DNA of 64,000 nt, from positions 1,612,001-1,676,000 of the forward strand of contig NZ_CP113116.1 in the NCBI RefSeq assembly GCF_026625985.1, written 5' to 3'. Under the pieces are notes generated by a model. That model had not been told where the DNA came from. It ran no database searches and saw only the letters and a list, made by a program, of their open reading frames with translations. The stretch is from Mycobacterium sp. Aquia_213 (GTDB taxonomy: Bacteria > Actinomycetota > Actinomycetes > Mycobacteriales > Mycobacteriaceae). Shown here piece after piece: positions 8,175 through 16,780 of this stretch. A program made the position numbers and the translations under genes. Each line of letters begins with the position of its first letter. Position 1 is the first letter of the stretch.

Positions 8175-10025
8175 TTACCGGCTGAACCGGCCGTCGAGAT
8201 ACTCGGCCCGGCACGCGTTGCGGGCGAGTTTGCCGCTGGTGGTGCGCGGAATCGCGCCGGCGGCGACGAGCCGGATGTCGGCCAGCCGGACCTGATGCTC
8301 ACGGGCAACCGCGGCCCGCACGGTCGCGGCGATCGCCTCGGGATCCGCGCGCCCGACCCCCGCGGCACGTTCGGCGACGACGACCAGCTGCTCGGCGGAG
8401 CCGCCGTCGGCGGCGTCGGCCGGCACCGCGAACGCGGCCACGTAGCCGGTCCGGATGGCCGCTGAGGAATGGCTGACCGTGGTTTCGATGTCGTGCGGGT
8501 AGTGGTTGCGACCGTCGATGATGACGAGGTCTTTTATCCGTCCCGTCAGGTAGATCTCGCCGTCGATGTACACCCCGAGATCGCCGGTGGCCAGCCAGTA
8601 GCAGTTGTCCGGGGCACCCTCGGCGTGGCTGCCCCGCTCGAGCCGAGCCTGCAGCTTGTTGCCGAACGTGCGTTGTGATTCTTCCTCGCGCCCGAAATAG
8701 CCGCGGGCGATGTTGTTGCCGTGCAGCCAGATCTCCCCGACGGCGCCGTCCGGCACCTCGGCACCGTCCGGGCTGGCGATCACCCCCCAGACGTCCCGGA
8801 AGGGCCGGCCGCACGAGACATAGGCGACCGCACCTTGAGCGTCCGGCTCGACGATCACCGCCTGCCCGGCGGCGAGCTGAACACGGTCGAGAAATACCCC
8901 GTGGGCCGCCGCGTCCGTGGCGGTCATGGCCACGCCCAGCGTCGCCTCCGCCATCCCGTAGGCCGGTTTGACCGCCGTCGCGGGCAGACCGTGTGGGGCG
9001 AACGCCTCCGTGAATTTCTCGATGGCCGACATGGTCACCGGCTCGGAGCCGTTGAGCAGGCCAACCACGTTGTGCAGGTCAATGGCGACACCGTCGGGGG
9101 GTAGTCCCCGTTCGGCGGCCAACTCGTACGCGAAATTGGGCGCGGCCGCGAACGTCGGGCCGTTGGCGGCCTCCGCGCTCAGCTCTTTGATCCACCGGAA
9201 AGGCCGACGGACGAATGCCATCGGGTCCAGCAGCGTGAGGTACTCGCCACCGCACAACGCCGGGAACATGATCATGATCAAGCCCATGTCGTGGTAGAGC
9301 GGCAACCAGCTGACGCTGTGAGTGTTTGGGTGCAGGTCGGCGCCCAGGATCATCTGCAGCACGTTGGTAATCACCGCGCGATGCGTGACTTCCACGCCGG
9401 CCGGGCTGCGCGTCGACCCCGAGGTGTACTGCAGATACGCAATATCGTCCGTGGCGATCGTGGGCTCGGTGAACATCGAGGCCAGCGACGGCGGAATCGC
9501 GTCGACCGCGATCAAGCGCGGCCGCCCGACCACCGGATGCGCGCGCAGCGATTGCCGCACGGACTCGGCAGCCGCGGTGGTCGTCAACACCACGGCGGGC
9601 CGCGCGTCGGCCAGCACCGCGGTCAACCGCTCGGTATGGCCGGCCAGGGTTGGCGCGAACAGCGGGACCGCGATGTTGCCCGCGTGGACGGCGGCGAAGA
9701 ACGAGGCCACGTACTCGAGACCCTGTGGCGCCAAGATCGCGACGCGGTCTCCGGGCTTGGCGACTTGCTGGAGGCGGGCGCCGATCGCGCGCACCTGGGT
9801 CCACAGCTCATTCCAGCTCAGATCGAGGACGCGGCCATCCTGCTCTTTCGCGTAGTCGATGAACCGGTATGACGGACGGTCCCCGAATGCAGCCCGGTTC
9901 TGATCGAAGAACGAGGTGAGTGTCAACCCGTCGGGCAAGGCAATCGAGCCGTCGGCGAGGACGTAATCGTTTATGTCAGCCACTAGTGGCTTAACAGCAT
10001 CAATCGACAAATGGGGCCGTCCCAT
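8175..10025 (-). CDS. Fatty-acyl-AMP ligase (FAAL), FadD32-like
   Basis: A roughly 616-residue adenylate-forming enzyme. It has the FAAL-style phosphate loop YTSGSTRSPAGV, SWLPLYHDMGL, NGSEPV, YGMAEATL, the A8 region GRIKDLVIIDGRNHYPHDIE and the terminal lysine motif PRTTSGKLAR. Enzymes of this group make acyl-adenylates and load them on acyl carrier domains of polyketide synthases rather than on CoA. It resembles FadD32 over its whole length, but no PKS is present in this window. The ATG at 10025 gives an N-terminus of family length; a GTG at 10064 would add 13 residues. Neither has a clear ribosome-binding site. A perfect 18-bp palindrome lies upstream. Confidence 0.85.
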   Translation of the reverse strand: MGRPHLSIDAVKPLVADINDYVLADGSIALPDGLTLTSFFDQNRAAFGDRPSYRFIDYAKEQDGRVLDLSWNELWTQVRAIGARLQQVAKPGDRVAILAPQGLEYVASFFAAVHAGNIAVPLFAPTLAGHTERLTAVLADARPAVVLTTTAAAESVRQSLRAHPVVGRPRLIAVDAIPPSLASMFTEPTIATDDIAYLQYTSGSTRSPAGVEVTHRAVITNVLQMILGADLHPNTHSVSWLPLYHDMGLIMIMFPALCGGEYLTLLDPMAFVRRPFRWIKELSAEAANGPTFAAAPNFAYELAAERGLPPDGVAIDLHNVVGLLNGSEPVTMSAIEKFTEAFAPHGLPATAVKPAYGMAEATLGVAMTATDAAAHGVFLDRVQLAAGQAVIVEPDAQGAVAYVSCGRPFRDVWGVIASPDGAEVPDGAVGEIWLHGNNIARGYFGREEESQRTFGNKLQARLERGSHAEGAPDNCYWLATGDLGVYIDGEIYLTGRIKDLVIIDGRNHYPHDIETTVSHSSAAIRTGYVAAFAVPADAADGGSAEQLVVVAERAAGVGRADPEAIAATVRAAVAREHQVRLADIRLVAAGAIPRTTSGKLARNACRAEYLDGRFSR

Positions 10026-10113
10026 GTTGAGAGAATAAGAGTGGTACTTAGTCTTTTGCTCCACCGGGTGGGTGTGTCGCCCAGGTCGTTCAATAACGAT
10101 GTGGTGTATCTCA

Positions 10114-10131
10114 CATTACGGCGCCGTAATG
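10114..10131. promoter_or_regulatory. Perfect 18-bp palindrome, probable operator of the FAAL gene
   Basis: CATTACGGCGCCGTAATG is its own reverse complement. It lies 89 bases upstream of the chosen FAAL start (50 from the GTG alternative), in the 230-bp gap to the mycofactocin SDR gene, which is otherwise without features. The perfect symmetry and the position suggest a repressor site; the binding protein is unknown. Confidence 0.55.
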
Positions 10132-10294
10132 ACCAGCGAATTCGGTCTGCAATATCCCGCTGCATCGGCCGTTGTCGACACGAAATGCGTTGGCGCGACT
10201 CGTGGCTCACCGACGGCGCCGCGACTACCTACGCCCGCGCGTTGGGCATCGGCCGTAAGCGCGGTGCCAAACGTCGGGCGCGCTCGGCCACGCG

Positions 10295-11116
10295 TCAGTA
10301 TTGGCTGGAGCCCTGATCCACCCGGATCTGTGCCGCGGTGACCTTGCGTGACTCGTCGCTGGCCAGCCAGCACACGGCGTCGGCGATCTCTTCCGGCTCG
10401 GCAACCCAGTCGGGCAGAAACGGCGTCAGGACGTGTGCCAGCTGGGGGTTGGTTTCCATCGCCCTGGCCACCGCCTCGACCATGTCGCCGGATCCCATCT
10501 GCGTGTTCACCGGGCCGGGGTGGACGCTGTTGACCCGGATCGAATGTTTACCCAGTTCGGCGGCGAAGGCCCGGGCCAGCCCGGTGACGGCGTGCTTGCT
10601 CGCGGTGTAGTGCACCATGAACGGCTGCTGTTTCGCCCCGGCCGCCGAGCTGATCAGGATGATCGACCCGCCGCGACCGCCTTCGATGATCTTGTCCGCG
10701 CCGGCCATCACGGTGTTCCAGGTGCCCGTCACGTTGATGTCCAGCACGTCGCCGAAGTTTTCGGACGTGATCTCGTTCCACGGCTGGGGAGCCGCAATCC
10801 CGGCGTTGGCCACGATGATGTCCAGACGTCCCAGTGCCGCGACGCCGTCGTCGACGGCCGCCCGCAGCGCTTCCAGGTCGCGCGTGTCGACAACCGAAGC
10901 GACGATGCGGCGGTTGGTCTCCTCAACCAGGCGAACGGTTTCGGCGAGATCTTCCTCCGTCGCCGGATCGTAGGGAACGCACGACGGCAGCTTGCCGGCG
11001 ATGTCGACGGCGATGATGTCGGCGCCTTCCTGGGCCATCCGCACGGCATGCGCGCGGCCCTGGCCGCGCGCCGCTCCGGTGATGAAAGCGACTCGGCCCT
11101 CAAGCTTGCCTGCCAT
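10295..11116 (-). CDS. Mycofactocin-coupled SDR family oxidoreductase
   Basis: A 273-residue short-chain dehydrogenase. It has the cofactor motif TGAARGQGRAHA, the acidic segment IIAVDIAG followed by the insertion about residues 42-66 typical of SDRs with tightly bound nicotinamide that use the redox peptide mycofactocin, NAGI, the catalytic SSAAG...YTASK, and C-terminal IRVDQG. It oxidises an alcohol, or reduces a carbonyl, of unknown identity. Its ATG shares its A with the TAA stop of the preceding acyl-CoA dehydrogenase gene, so the two form a coupled pair. Confidence 0.88.
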   Translation of the reverse strand: MAGKLEGRVAFITGAARGQGRAHAVRMAQEGADIIAVDIAGKLPSCVPYDPATEEDLAETVRLVEETNRRIVASVVDTRDLEALRAAVDDGVAALGRLDIIVANAGIAAPQPWNEITSENFGDVLDINVTGTWNTVMAGADKIIEGGRGGSIILISSAAGAKQQPFMVHYTASKHAVTGLARAFAAELGKHSIRVNSVHPGPVNTQMGSGDMVEAVARAMETNPQLAHVLTPFLPDWVAEPEEIADAVCWLASDESRKVTAAQIRVDQGSSQY

Positions 11117-12306
11117 TAACGCTCCTTCGATGTAGCTCGTTGGGCCGCCTTGACGAGATTCGACCCGATGATCAGCCGCTGGATCTCACTGGTGCCCTCG
11201 TACAACCGCAACAAGCGCACATCGCGGTAGATGCGCTCGACGGTAACGCCCCGCATGTAACCGCTGCCGCCGTGAATCTGGACCGCGAGATCCGCTACAT
11301 TGCCCGCCATTTCGGTGCAGAAAACCTTCGCGGCCGACGGCGCAATCCGGCGATCCTCGTCGGCGACCCACAATCGTGCGGCATCGCGCACCAGTGCGCG
11401 TCCGGCCATCACCCCGGTCTGCTGATCGGCCAGCATCGCCTGCACCAACTGGAAGCTTCCGATCGGTGTCCCACCCTGAGTCGCGGTGGCGGCGTACGCG
11501 ACGGATTCGTCGAGGGCGCGCGTCGCCGCACCGACCGCGAGCGCGGCGATGTGGACCCGGCCGCGCGCCAGCGAGGTCATCGCCGCCCGATAGCCGACGT
11601 CTTCGCTGCCGCCGATCAGCGCATCGGATCCGACGCGAACGTCGGTGAAGTTGACGTCGGCCGTCCAGGCGCCTTCCTGGCCCATCTTGGCGTCCTTGAC
11701 GCCCACCTCGACGCCCGCGGTGTCCGCGGGAACCAGGAAGACGGCGATCCCCGGGCCTTGGTCGTCGGCGGGGCGGGTGCGCGCGAACACCACGAACAGA
11801 TCGGCGACGGGCGCGTTGGTGATGAAGCGCTTCTGGCCCGAGATCACCCACTCGTCGTTGTCGCGGACGGCTTTGGTGCGCAAACCGGCCGGGTTTGATC
11901 CGGCGCCGGGTTCGGTCAGCGCGAAGGAGGCGACGACGTCACCGGACGCGATGGCCTCCAGCCAGCGCGATTTCTGTTCGTCGGTACCGAACCCGACCAG
12001 CACCTGCCCGGCGATGCCGTTGTTGGTGCCGAACATCGAACGCAGTGCCAACGACGTGTAGCCCAACTCCATCGCCAACTCGGCGTCCTGCATCAGGTTG
12101 AGGCCGAGGCCGCCCCACTCCTGGGGAATCGCGTAGCCGAACAGCCCCATCTTCTTGGCCTCGTCGCGCAGGTCGTCGGGGACGCGGTCCTCATCGAGAA
12201 TCTCCTGCTCGCGCGGAACAACCGCGGTGCGTACGAATTGCCTTGTCTGAGCGAGGATCTCACGGAAATCGTCGTCCGATACTGCTGTGGATTCGGTGGT
12301 CGCCAT
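11116..12306 (-). CDS. Acyl-CoA dehydrogenase (FadE family)
   Basis: A 396-residue flavoprotein with FALTEPGAGSNPAG, QKRFITNAPVADLFVVFART, QIHGGSGYMRGVTVERIYRDVR and the C-terminal YEGTSEIQR that carries the catalytic glutamate. It should form the alpha,beta double bond of an acyl-CoA using electron-transfer flavoprotein. I chose the ATG at 12306, preceded by TGGAG; a GTG nine bases upstream is possible. It is translationally coupled to the mycofactocin SDR and divergent from fabG2 across a 121-bp region with a 15-bp palindrome. Confidence 0.9.
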   Translation of the reverse strand: MATTESTAVSDDDFREILAQTRQFVRTAVVPREQEILDEDRVPDDLRDEAKKMGLFGYAIPQEWGGLGLNLMQDAELAMELGYTSLALRSMFGTNNGIAGQVLVGFGTDEQKSRWLEAIASGDVVASFALTEPGAGSNPAGLRTKAVRDNDEWVISGQKRFITNAPVADLFVVFARTRPADDQGPGIAVFLVPADTAGVEVGVKDAKMGQEGAWTADVNFTDVRVGSDALIGGSEDVGYRAAMTSLARGRVHIAALAVGAATRALDESVAYAATATQGGTPIGSFQLVQAMLADQQTGVMAGRALVRDAARLWVADEDRRIAPSAAKVFCTEMAGNVADLAVQIHGGSGYMRGVTVERIYRDVRLLRLYEGTSEIQRLIIGSNLVKAAQRATSKER

Positions 12307-12363
12307 TGGCTCCACACTCCTCTCCCTGCCCGGGACACCCCGGTCCAGGGCAGGATCCTATAT

Positions 12364-12378
12364 CAAATATGATATTTG
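12364..12378. promoter_or_regulatory. 15-bp palindromic operator between fadE and fabG2
   Basis: CAAATATGATATTTG is perfectly symmetric around the central G and AT-rich in an otherwise GC-rich region. It lies midway between the divergent acyl-CoA dehydrogenase (start 12306) and fabG2 (start 12428). The GntR/FCD regulator that closes the fabG2 operon is the nearest candidate ligand; this is inference. Confidence 0.55.
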
Positions 12379-12427
12379 CCTTGAGGGGCCCGGCAGTAGG
12401 CGAAAACAGTGAAGGATGTGGATCCAG

Positions 12428-13168
12428 GTGTCTTTGTTGACAGGTCAGACGGCGGTAATCACAGGCGGAGCGCAAGGACTGGGTCTGGCCATCGCGGAGC
12501 GCTTTGTGGCCGAGGGGGCGCGCGTTGTGCTCGGCGACGTCAACCTCGAGGAAACCGAAGTCGTGGCCAAGCAGCTGGGCGGTGACGACGTCGCCGTCGC
12601 GGTCCGTTGCGATGTCACGCAGTCGTCTGACGTCGAAACCCTGATTCAGACCGCGGTCGAGCGTTTCGGCGGCCTGGACATCATGGTCAACAACGCCGGG
12701 ATCACCCGTGACGCGACGATGCGCAAGATGACCGAGGACCAGTTCGATCAGGTCATCAACGTGCATCTGAAGGGAACCTGGAACGGCACTCGGCTGGCCG
12801 CGGCGATCATGCGGGAGAACAAGCGGGGCGCGATCATCAACATGTCCTCGGTGTCGGGGAAGGTCGGCATGGTCGGTCAGACCAACTACTCGGCGGCCAA
12901 GGCCGGCATCGTCGGCATGACCAAGGCGGCGGCCAAGGAGTTGGCCTACCTGGGTGTGCGGGTGAACGCCATTGCCCCCGGTTTGATCCGTTCTGCCATG
13001 ACAGAGGCTATGCCGCAACGCATTTGGGATTCGAAGGTCGCCGAGGTGCCGATGGGCCGGGCCGGCGAGCCCAGCGAGGTCGCCAGCGTGGCGCTGTTCC
13101 TGGCGTCCGACCTGTCGTCGTACATGACCGGCACCGTCATGGAAATCACCGGCGGCCGCCACCTATGA
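12428..13168 (+). CDS. fabG2: FabG2, SDR 3-oxoacyl reductase-like protein
   Basis: A 246-residue short-chain dehydrogenase with TGGAQGLG, NNAGITRD, the catalytic S...Y-x3-K in MSSVSG...YSAAKAG, and the C-terminus SSYMTGTVMEITGGR. It is very close to M. tuberculosis Rv1350 (FabG2), which lies directly after irtB there; here five other genes intervene. Likely role: NAD(P)-dependent 3-hydroxyacyl/3-oxoacyl interconversion. I chose the GTG at 12428, giving MSLLTGQTAVITGG. The stop overlaps the thiolase ATG by four bases. Confidence 0.88.
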   Translation: MSLLTGQTAVITGGAQGLGLAIAERFVAEGARVVLGDVNLEETEVVAKQLGGDDVAVAVRCDVTQSSDVETLIQTAVERFGGLDIMVNNAGITRDATMRKMTEDQFDQVINVHLKGTWNGTRLAAAIMRENKRGAIINMSSVSGKVGMVGQTNYSAAKAGIVGMTKAAAKELAYLGVRVNAIAPGLIRSAMTEAMPQRIWDSKVAEVPMGRAGEPSEVASVALFLASDLSSYMTGTVMEITGGRHL

Positions 13169-14385
13169 GGGCAATCCGCGCGGTCGTCATCTGCGAGCCC
13201 GTCCGGACGCCGATCGGCCGCTACGGCGGAATGTTCAAATCGCTTACCGCCGGTGACCTTGGTGTCGCGGCCCTGAAGGGACTGCTCGAGCGCTCCGGGC
13301 TGGCGCCCGACGCGGTGCAAGACGTCGTTCTCGGCCACTGCTATCCCAACAGCGATGCGCCGGCGATCGGGCGCGTGGTGGCGTTGGATGCCGGCTTACC
13401 GGTGACGGTGCCCGGCATGCAGGTCGACCGCCGCTGCGGGTCGGGCCTGCAGGCAGTGATCCAGGCGTGCCTGCAGGTGGGCGCCGGCGACCATGACCTC
13501 GTCGTCGCCGGGGGATGCGAAAGCATGAGCAACGTCGCCTTCTACTCCACCGACATGCGTTGGGGACCCCCCCGCAACGGCGTACAACTGCATGATGGAT
13601 TGGCCCGGGGACGCACGACCGCCGGCGGCCGCCACTATCCGGTTGCGGGTGGGATGCTCGAGACTGCCGAGAATTTGCGCCGCCAGTACGGCATTTCACG
13701 CCAGGAGCAGGACGAGCTCGCGGTGCGGTCGCATCAGCGCGCCGTGGCCGCGCAGAAGGACGGCATTCTGGCCGAGGAGATCATTGGAGTTTCGGTACCC
13801 ACCCGCAACGGCGAGGAACTGATCGACACCGATGAGCATCCCCGCGCCGACACCTCCGTGGAGTCGTTGAGCAAGCTCAAACCGGTTCTGCGGAAAGATG
13901 ATCCGGAAGCGACGGTGACGGCCGGCAACTCCAGCGGGCAGAACGACGCGGCGTCGATGTGTGTGGTGACCACGCCGGAGAAGGCGGCGGAGTACGGCCT
14001 GACGCCGTTGGTCCGCATGGTGTCGTGGGGGCTGGCGGGGGTGGCGCCCAACATCATGGGTATCGGCCCGGTGCCTGCCACCGAGGCCGCGCTGGCCAAA
14101 GCGGGCTTGCGGCTGTCCGACATCGACCTGATCGAACTCAACGAAGCCTTTGCGGCCCAGGCCCTTGCGGTGACACGCGAGTGGAATTTCGGCGCCGCCG
14201 ATTTCGACCGAACAAACGTGCACGGCTCGGGAATCTCGCTGGGCCACCCGGTCGGTGCGACCGGCGGCAGGATGCTGGCCACCCTGGCGCGTGAACTCAA
14301 CCGTCGCCAGGCGCGCTACGGGCTGGAGACCATGTGCATCGGTGGCGGGCAGGGGCTGGCCGCGATTTTCGAGAGGGTTGTCTGA
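13165..14385 (+). CDS. Acetyl-CoA acetyltransferase (thiolase)
   Basis: A 406-residue thiolase. The nucleophilic cysteine lies in VDRRCGSGLQA, the histidine motif in NVHGSGISLGHPVGATGGR, and the C-terminal catalytic cysteine in ETMCIGGGQGLA. NEAFAAQALAV is also conserved. It cleaves 3-oxoacyl-CoA with CoA or catalyses the reverse condensation. The ATG at 13165 overlaps the fabG2 stop, and the next gene starts one base after its stop. With fabG2, a CoA-transferase and an acyl-CoA dehydrogenase it makes a near-complete beta-oxidation set. Confidence 0.92.
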   Translation: MRAIRAVVICEPVRTPIGRYGGMFKSLTAGDLGVAALKGLLERSGLAPDAVQDVVLGHCYPNSDAPAIGRVVALDAGLPVTVPGMQVDRRCGSGLQAVIQACLQVGAGDHDLVVAGGCESMSNVAFYSTDMRWGPPRNGVQLHDGLARGRTTAGGRHYPVAGGMLETAENLRRQYGISRQEQDELAVRSHQRAVAAQKDGILAEEIIGVSVPTRNGEELIDTDEHPRADTSVESLSKLKPVLRKDDPEATVTAGNSSGQNDAASMCVVTTPEKAAEYGLTPLVRMVSWGLAGVAPNIMGIGPVPATEAALAKAGLRLSDIDLIELNEAFAAQALAVTREWNFGAADFDRTNVHGSGISLGHPVGATGGRMLATLARELNRRQARYGLETMCIGGGQGLAAIFERVV

Positions 14386-14386
14386 C

Positions 14387-15586
14387 GTGCAGCCGCTCAG
14401 CGGGCTTACCGTCGTCGAGATATCCAGCTTCGTCGCTGCGCCACTGTGCGGTGTGACGCTGAATCAGCTTGGTGCACAGGTGATCCGCGTCGACCCGATC
14501 GGCGGGGCCTCGGACGTGAAGCGCTGGCCGCTGGCCGCCGACGGCACGTCGATCTACTGGACCGGGCTGAACAAGGGGAAGCGCTCGGCCAGCATCGATC
14601 TGCGTTCGGCTGACGGACAAGAACTGGTCCAGCGGCTGGTCGCCGAGGGCGACGGCATCGTCGTGACGAACGCGGTGCTGCCCTGGCTAAGCCATGATGT
14701 GTTGGCCGCCAAGCGTTCCGACGTCATCCACGTGCAGCTGCTCGGGCGCGGCGACGGATCCACCGGGGTCGACTACACCGTCAACGCGGCCATTGGCTAT
14801 CCGCTGGTCACCGGTCCGGCAAGCCAGGCCGGTCCGATCAACCACGTGCTGCCCGCCTGGGACGTGTGCTGCGGGCTTTATGCGGCGTTGGCGGTTGTCT
14901 CCGCGGTGCACCGCCGAGAGCGGTCGGGCGAGGGCGCGCGGATCACCGTCGCGCTGGAGGATGTCGCGCTGGCCACGGCCGGAAACCTGGGATTGTTGAC
15001 CGAGCCTCAGGTGATCGGAACCCAGCGCGAGCGGCTGGGCAACGCCATCTACGGCCAGTACGGCCAGGACTTCACCAGTTCCGACGGGGCGAGGTTCATG
15101 GTTGTCCTCTTGACTCCCAGGCACTTTCGCGACATGGTCGACGTGACCGGAACCGGGTCCGCGGTAGCCGCGCTGGCCGAGGCACTAGGCGCGGACTTCA
15201 ACGTCGAAGGCGACCGGTACCGATACCGTGACGTGTTGTCCGGCTTGTTCGCCACCTGGTTCGCCGATCACCCGGCCGAACAGGTCACCGCGGCGCTGTC
15301 GGAAACCACCGTGTTGTTCGAGCGATACCGCACCTTCGCGCAGGTCGCCGAAGACCCGAAAGTGACTGAAAACCCACTGTTTTCCCCGCTGAACCAACCG
15401 GGTGTCGGCGAATATCTGGCCACTGGCTTGCCGGCCGCGTTCGACGGGGTCCACGCCCGCAGCCAGCCCGCGCCCACGCTGGGGCAGGACACCGCCGATG
15501 TCCTCGGCCATCACCTGGGCTTGACGCCCGCCGACATCGAGCGGCTCACCAGCGCCAAAACGATCGCCGGAAGGGACCGCCCATGA
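14387..15586 (+). CDS. CaiB/BaiF family (class III) CoA-transferase
   Basis: A 399-residue class III CoA-transferase with the family N-terminus PLSGLTVVEISSFVAAPLCG, GAQVIRVDPIGGASD, NKGKRSASIDLRSADG and the alpha-methylacyl-CoA racemase-like WDVCCGLYAALAVVSAVHRRERSGEGARI. The usual GD of the active-site region reads WD here (residues about 160-162). These enzymes move CoA between acids, or racemise 2-methylacyl-CoA. GTG start one base after the thiolase stop; its own stop overlaps the next ATG. Confidence 0.85.
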   Translation: MQPLSGLTVVEISSFVAAPLCGVTLNQLGAQVIRVDPIGGASDVKRWPLAADGTSIYWTGLNKGKRSASIDLRSADGQELVQRLVAEGDGIVVTNAVLPWLSHDVLAAKRSDVIHVQLLGRGDGSTGVDYTVNAAIGYPLVTGPASQAGPINHVLPAWDVCCGLYAALAVVSAVHRRERSGEGARITVALEDVALATAGNLGLLTEPQVIGTQRERLGNAIYGQYGQDFTSSDGARFMVVLLTPRHFRDMVDVTGTGSAVAALAEALGADFNVEGDRYRYRDVLSGLFATWFADHPAEQVTAALSETTVLFERYRTFAQVAEDPKVTENPLFSPLNQPGVGEYLATGLPAAFDGVHARSQPAPTLGQDTADVLGHHLGLTPADIERLTSAKTIAGRDRP

Positions 15587-16776
15587 CCAAACTCGCCCAA
15601 ACCCTCGGACTGACCGAGATCCAAACCGAAATCATCGCTACGGTACGGCAATTCGTGGAGAAGGAAGTCATACCGCACGCCGCCGAACTCGAACGCGGCG
15701 ACACCTACCCGCAGGAGATCGTCGATCAGATGCGGGACATGGGCCTGTTCGGGCTGATGATCCCACCAGAGTACGGCGGGCTGGGGGAGTCGCTGCTGAC
15801 CTATGCGCTGTGCGTCGAGGAGCTGGCGCGCGGCTGGATGAGCGTATCCGGGGTGCTCAACACCCACTTCATCGTGGCGTACATGCTGCGTCAGCATGGC
15901 ACCGACGAACAAAAGCAGCGATTCCTGCCCCGAATGGCAGCCGGCGAGACCCGCGGTGCCTTTTCGATGTCGGAGCCGGAGCTGGGTTCTGATGTGGCGG
16001 CGATCCGCACGCGGGCGCGGAGCAACTCCGACGGCACCTACACCATCGATGGTCAGAAAATGTGGCTGACCAACGGCGCCACCTCCACGCTGGTGGCGGT
16101 GCTGGTGCGCACGGACGAGGGCTCGGACAAACCGCACCGCAACCTGACCGCGTTCCTGGTCGAGAAGCCGGTCGGGTTCGGCGAAGTCGTTGCAGGCCTG
16201 CACATTCCGGGCAAGATCGACAAGCTGGGCTACAAGGGCATCGAAACAACGGAGATGATTTTCGACGGCTATCAGGCCAGCGCCGACGACATTCTCGGCG
16301 GCACCACCGGGCAGGGCTTCTTCCAGATGATGGACGGCATCGAAGTCGGCCGGGTCAACGTGTCGGCGCGCGCGTGTGGAGTCGGGATTCGTGCCTTCGA
16401 GCTTGCGGTGCGCTACGCGCAACAACGCGAGACGTTCGGCAAACCGATCGCCGAACACCAGGCCATCGCCTTCCAGCTGGCCGAGATGGCGACCAAAGTC
16501 GAAGCGGCACACCTGATGATGGTCAACGCCGCGCGCCTGAAGGATTCGGGCGAGCGCAACGACGTCGCCGCCGGGATGGCCAAATATCTATGCAGCGAGT
16601 ACTGCAACGAGGTCACCCAGCAAAGCTTCCGGATCCACGGTGGCTACGGCTATTCCAAGGAATATGAGATCGAGCGGCTGATGCGCGACGCGCCGTTCCT
16701 GCTGATCGGTGAGGGAACCAGCGAAATCCAGAAGAACATCATCAGCAAGCGACTTCTCGCCGAGTACCGGGCGTAA
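15583..16776 (+). CDS. Acyl-CoA dehydrogenase (FadE family)
   Basis: A 397-residue flavoprotein with MSEPELGSDVAAIRTRA, GQKMWLTNGATSTLVAVLVRT, RETFGKPIAEHQAI, IHGGYGYSKEYEIERLMRDAP and the catalytic segment GEGTSEIQKN. It oxidises an acyl-CoA to the 2-enoyl-CoA. It starts four bases inside the CoA-transferase gene, and the GntR regulator begins four bases after its stop, so the five genes from fabG2 on form one operon. Confidence 0.92.
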   Translation: MTKLAQTLGLTEIQTEIIATVRQFVEKEVIPHAAELERGDTYPQEIVDQMRDMGLFGLMIPPEYGGLGESLLTYALCVEELARGWMSVSGVLNTHFIVAYMLRQHGTDEQKQRFLPRMAAGETRGAFSMSEPELGSDVAAIRTRARSNSDGTYTIDGQKMWLTNGATSTLVAVLVRTDEGSDKPHRNLTAFLVEKPVGFGEVVAGLHIPGKIDKLGYKGIETTEMIFDGYQASADDILGGTTGQGFFQMMDGIEVGRVNVSARACGVGIRAFELAVRYAQQRETFGKPIAEHQAIAFQLAEMATKVEAAHLMMVNAARLKDSGERNDVAAGMAKYLCSEYCNEVTQQSFRIHGGYGYSKEYEIERLMRDAPFLLIGEGTSEIQKNIISKRLLAEYRA

Positions 16777-16780
16777 GCAG

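Noticed and set aside
10011..10341. Overlapping plus-strand frames between the FAAL and mycofactocin SDR genes
   Set aside because: No ribosome-binding site, Arg/Pro/Ala-rich translations, and they overlap the SDR end or the palindromic operator.
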